Part shown: positions 6,626 to 8,642 of the stretch, in pieces
How the letters are laid out: each line of letters opens with the position of its first letter
Numbering within the stretch: position 1 is the first letter of the stretch
Source: Micrococcales bacterium
GTDB taxonomy: Bacteria > Actinomycetota > Actinomycetes > Actinomycetales > Dermatophilaceae
NCBI GenBank assembly: GCA_030537915.1
Contig: JAUNUZ010000079.1
Location: 1-8,642, forward strand
Length of the DNA: 8,642 nt
Direction: 5' to 3'
The notes under the pieces: generated by a model
What the model was told of the DNA's origin: nothing
Databases searched by the model: none
Seen by the model: only the letters and a program-made list of their open reading frames with translations
Translations under genes and position numbers: made by a program

Positions 6626-7084
6626 ATGGCACGCACCTGGAGAGTGGTCGTCGGTTGCGACGACGCCGGGCTGGACTACAAGGAGCGGATCAAGGCCGAC
6701 TTCGAGGCCGACGACCGGGTCAGCGAGGTGATCGATGTCGGCGTCGGCGCGGACGAGCACACGGCCTACCCGCACGTCGCCGTCGACGCGGCGAGACTCG
6801 TCGCTGATGACAAGGCCGACCGCGCCCTGCTCATCTGCGGTACCGGACTCGGCGTCGCGATCAGCGCGAACAAGGTCAAGGGCATCCGAGCGGTCACTGC
6901 GCACGACGGTTTCTCCGTCGAGCGATCGGTGCTGAGCAACGACGCGCAAGTGTTGTGCATGGGCCAGCGCGTCATCGGCATCGAGCTCGCGCGCCGCCTC
7001 GCCAAGGAGTGGCTCGGTTACGAGTTCGACTCGTCCTCGGCCTCGGCGCAGAAGGTCAAGGCGATCGGCGCCTACGACTGCTGA
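6626..7084 (+). CDS. derI: RpiB/LacAB-family isomerase, probable D-erythrulose 4-phosphate isomerase (DerI/EryI-like)
   Basis: This cytoplasmic aldose-ketose isomerase probably converts D-erythrulose 4-phosphate to D-erythrose 4-phosphate for the pentose phosphate pathway. The 152-residue product has the RpiB fold signature: GCDDAG at 10-15, TAYPH at 46-50, the catalytic loop CGTGLG at 71-76 with Cys71 (E. coli Cys66), and [10 protein letters not shown] at 81-90. Compared with E. coli RpiB, phosphate-binding His10 is Asp13, ring-opening His99 is Ser104, and in the C-terminal segment Arg137 is Lys143 and Arg133 is not conserved. This argues against ribose 5-phosphate and for a linear C4 substrate. 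AGGAG at 6611-6615 lies 10 bases before ATG 6626. A GTG at 6617 is open in frame but only 1 base from that site, so I prefer the ATG. The gene follows the kinase by 15 bases and is the last of the operon. An ordinary ribose 5-phosphate isomerase is the main alternative. Confidence 0.9.
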   Translation: MARTWRVVVGCDDAGLDYKERIKADFEADDRVSEVIDVGVGADEHTAYPHVAVDAARLVADDKADRALLICGTGLGVAISANKVKGIRAVTAHDGFSVERSVLSNDAQVLCMGQRVIGIELARRLAKEWLGYEFDSSSASAQKVKAIGAYDC

Positions 7085-7121
7085 GCGAAGTCTGCGCAAG
7101 CCCCGCTCGAATAGCTGCACA

Positions 7122-7158
7122 CCCATTCCGTCATTGGGCCAGCCCGTGACGGAATGGG
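7122..7158. terminator. 12-bp perfect inverted repeat, probable bidirectional terminator
   Basis: CCCATTCCGTCA at 7122-7133 is exactly complementary to TGACGGAATGGG at 7147-7158, leaving a 13-base loop that itself contains GGGC and GCCC. It sits 37 bases after the isomerase stop and 40 bases past the stop of the convergent minus-strand transporter, where a shared terminator is expected. There is no T-tract on either side, which is common in actinobacterial terminators but makes the call less certain. The symmetry could also be a protein-binding site. Confidence 0.65.
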
Positions 7159-7198
7159 GTGCGCGGCAGCGTTGGCTTCGAGCGTTGCCCCCGACCCC

Positions 7199-8642
7199 TC
7201 AGCGGCGGGTGCGCAGGGCCGGGACGACGACCGCAGCCGCGGCGACGCACACGAGCGCGGCGCCGATCGAGGTGAGCTGCACGCCGTGCATAAAGGCGTC
7301 GCGTCCCGCCGCGAGCAGGGCTCTGCCCGCGGGTTCAGGCAGCTGGCTCGCCGCCGCGACAGCGCCCCCGAGCGTCTGGCTCGCCTCCGCACCGATCGCG
7401 ACCGGCACTCCCGCGGGGAGCTTGAGGTCGGAGCGGTAGATGGCCGTGAGCAGGCTGCCCAGGATCGCGACGCCGAGCGAGGTGCCTAGCTCGTAGGCGG
7501 TCTCGCTCAGTCCCGACGCTGCCCCGGCCCGGTCGGCAGGGGCGTTCGCGAGGATCGCGTCGTTCGTCAGTGTCTCCGCCAGCCCGGCGCCAATGCCGAC
7601 GAGAGCGAAGATGACGATGATGACCAGCCCCTCCGAGCGCGCGGTCAGCGTTGCCGCGAGACCGTAGCCCACGGCGCTGATGATGATGCCGGTCGGCACG
7701 AGCACTTGTAGCGAGAGCTTCTTGGCGAGGGCGACGGCGGCGAGCCCGGCGACGATCGAGGCGAGCGCCCCCGGAATGAGGTACGTTCCGGCCCGCATCG
7801 GCTCCAGCCGCAGGACGAGCTGGAGGTATTGCGAGAGGTAGAAGACGAAGCCGGCGAAGGCGAAGACCGACAGGAAGTTCGCCGCGATCGACGCGCTGAA
7901 GACACGATTGCGGAAGAGACGCATGTCCAGCAGCGGATCGCTAGCGGCCAGCTGGCGCCGCGTGAACGTCACGGCAAAGACAACGCTCACGGCGACCCAG
8001 GCGAGGCCCTCGAAGGTCACGCCGCGGTGCACGAGGTCCTTGACGCCGTAGACGAACGGCAGCAGCGCCATGATCGACATGCCGATGCCGACGACGTCGA
8101 TCCGGCTGTGGCTCGGGGTCCGCGACTCCGGCAGCAGGAACGGCCCGGCGACGAGCAGTGCGATGGCCAGGGGCAGCGTCATGAGGAAGATGGAGTTCCA
8201 CGCGAAGTGCTCGAGGATGAAGCCACCGACGACCGGCCCCAAGGCGGCGCCACCGGCGAAGCAGGCCGCCCAGATGGCGATCGCGAGTCGTCGCTGGCTC
8301 GGGCGCGCGAAGAGGTTGCGCATCAGGGACAGGGTCGAAGGCATGAGCATCGCACCGAAGACACCACGCACCGCGCGGGCTGCGATGAGGTGCCCGGGGC
8401 TCGGCGCGAAGGCCGCATAGAAGCCGACGAGCGCGAACCCCGCCGTGCCGATCAGCAGCATCCGACGCCGTCCGAGTCGGTCTCCGAGCATGCCCATCGT
8501 GACGAGCAGGCCCGCGAGGCATAGGGGGTAGACGTCGATGATCCACAGCAGCTGAGTCGAGGACGGGTGCAGAGCCTGGGTCAGTTGCGGCACCGCGAAC
8601 GACAGCACGGTGTTGTCGAGCGCGATGACGAGGACCGGCAGC
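7199..8642 (-). CDS. MFS multidrug efflux transporter, DHA2 family (EmrB/QacA, LfrA-like), N-terminus off window
   Basis: This is a proton-driven exporter of cationic drugs or dyes in the cytoplasmic membrane, with 14 helices in the family. The gene reads from the right edge leftward to a TGA at 7199-7201. About 480 residues are visible, and the first in-frame residues (LPVLVIALDNTVLSFAVPQ) already fall in the first helix, so only a short N-terminus is missing. The GTG at 8608 is internal to that helix. Motif D1 is seen as LDNTVLSFAVP. Motif A GMLGDRLGRRR lies at residues 39-49 counted from that GTG, and motif C CFAGGAALGPVVGG at 116-129. The segments MLMPSTLSL, LLDMRLFRN and GLSETAYELG are also characteristic. 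The pattern strongly resembles M. smegmatis LfrA from memory, but function as a drug pump is inferred. It is convergent with the operon, separated by the hairpin at 7122-7158, and is probably not part of the sugar pathway. No TetR-type regulator is in view. Confidence 0.92.
   Translation of the reverse strand, partial: LPVLVIALDNTVLSFAVPQLTQALHPSSTQLLWIIDVYPLCLAGLLVTMGMLGDRLGRRRMLLIGTAGFALVGFYAAFAPSPGHLIAARAVRGVFGAMLMPSTLSLMRNLFARPSQRRLAIAIWAACFAGGAALGPVVGGFILEHFAWNSIFLMTLPLAIALLVAGPFLLPESRTPSHSRIDVVGIGMSIMALLPFVYGVKDLVHRGVTFEGLAWVAVSVVFAVTFTRRQLAASDPLLDMRLFRNRVFSASIAANFLSVFAFAGFVFYLSQYLQLVLRLEPMRAGTYLIPGALASIVAGLAAVALAKKLSLQVLVPTGIIISAVGYGLAATLTARSEGLVIIVIFALVGIGAGLAETLTNDAILANAPADRAGAASGLSETAYELGTSLGVAILGSLLTAIYRSDLKLPAGVPVAIGAEASQTLGGAVAAASQLPEPAGRALLAAGRDAFMHGVQLTSIGAALVCVAAAAVVVPALRTRR

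Noticed and set aside
7829..8524. 231-codon plus-strand open frame within the efflux pump region
   Set aside because: Highly charged composition without motifs. The minus strand encodes hydrophobic helices and MFS motifs A, C and D1.
1..8642. CRISPR array, tRNA, rRNA, insertion sequence or phage genes
   Set aside because: I saw no regularly spaced repeats, tRNA-like cloverleaf, transposase or integrase motifs; the window is filled by ordinary metabolic and transport genes.

Overview
The window is GC-rich throughout, with strong third-position GC, GTG starts beside ATG starts, and tightly packed genes with purine-rich ribosome binding sites. This points to a high-GC actinobacterium. The protein sequences fit this, since the efflux pump at the right end resembles mycobacterial LfrA and the kinase resembles actinobacterial erythrulose kinases. 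I cannot name the genus.

Positions 2-7084 look like the downstream part of one plus-strand catabolic operon. It encodes the C-terminal part of an extracellular sugar-binding protein (the start lies off the left edge), two CUT1-type permease subunits (723-1643 and 1647-2513), two different MalK-like ATPases (2513-3667 and 3664-4782), a DhaK-DhaL fusion kinase (4883-6610) and an RpiB-like sugar-phosphate isomerase (6626-7084). The genes from the permeases to the second ATPase either overlap by 1-4 bases or sit 3 bases apart. A gap of 100 bases precedes the kinase, and 15 bases separate kinase and isomerase. A 12-bp perfect inverted repeat at 7122-7158 closes the operon. It lies between convergent genes and probably terminates transcription.

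The last gene (7199-8642, minus strand, N-terminus cut by the window edge) is a 14-helix DHA2-type drug efflux transporter and appears unrelated to the operon.

The most economical reading is a four-carbon polyol or ketose pathway of the erythritol/threitol/erythrulose type. The ABC transporter would import the substrate, and a dehydrogenase not present here would make erythrulose if a tetritol is imported. The kinase would then form erythrulose 4-phosphate and the RpiB-like enzyme would isomerise it to erythrose 4-phosphate, which enters the pentose phosphate pathway. The isomerase supports this. It keeps the catalytic Cys but lacks the His that opens the ribose ring and the usual phosphate-binding His and Arg, as expected for a 4-carbon 4-phosphate that cannot cyclise. 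Dihydroxyacetone or another short polyol remains possible.

The most unusual point is the transporter. It has two non-identical ATPases where most CUT1 importers use one. In both, the otherwise near-invariant Q-loop glutamine is replaced by glutamate (FESYALYP), while Walker A, Walker B, signature and H-loop residues are retained.
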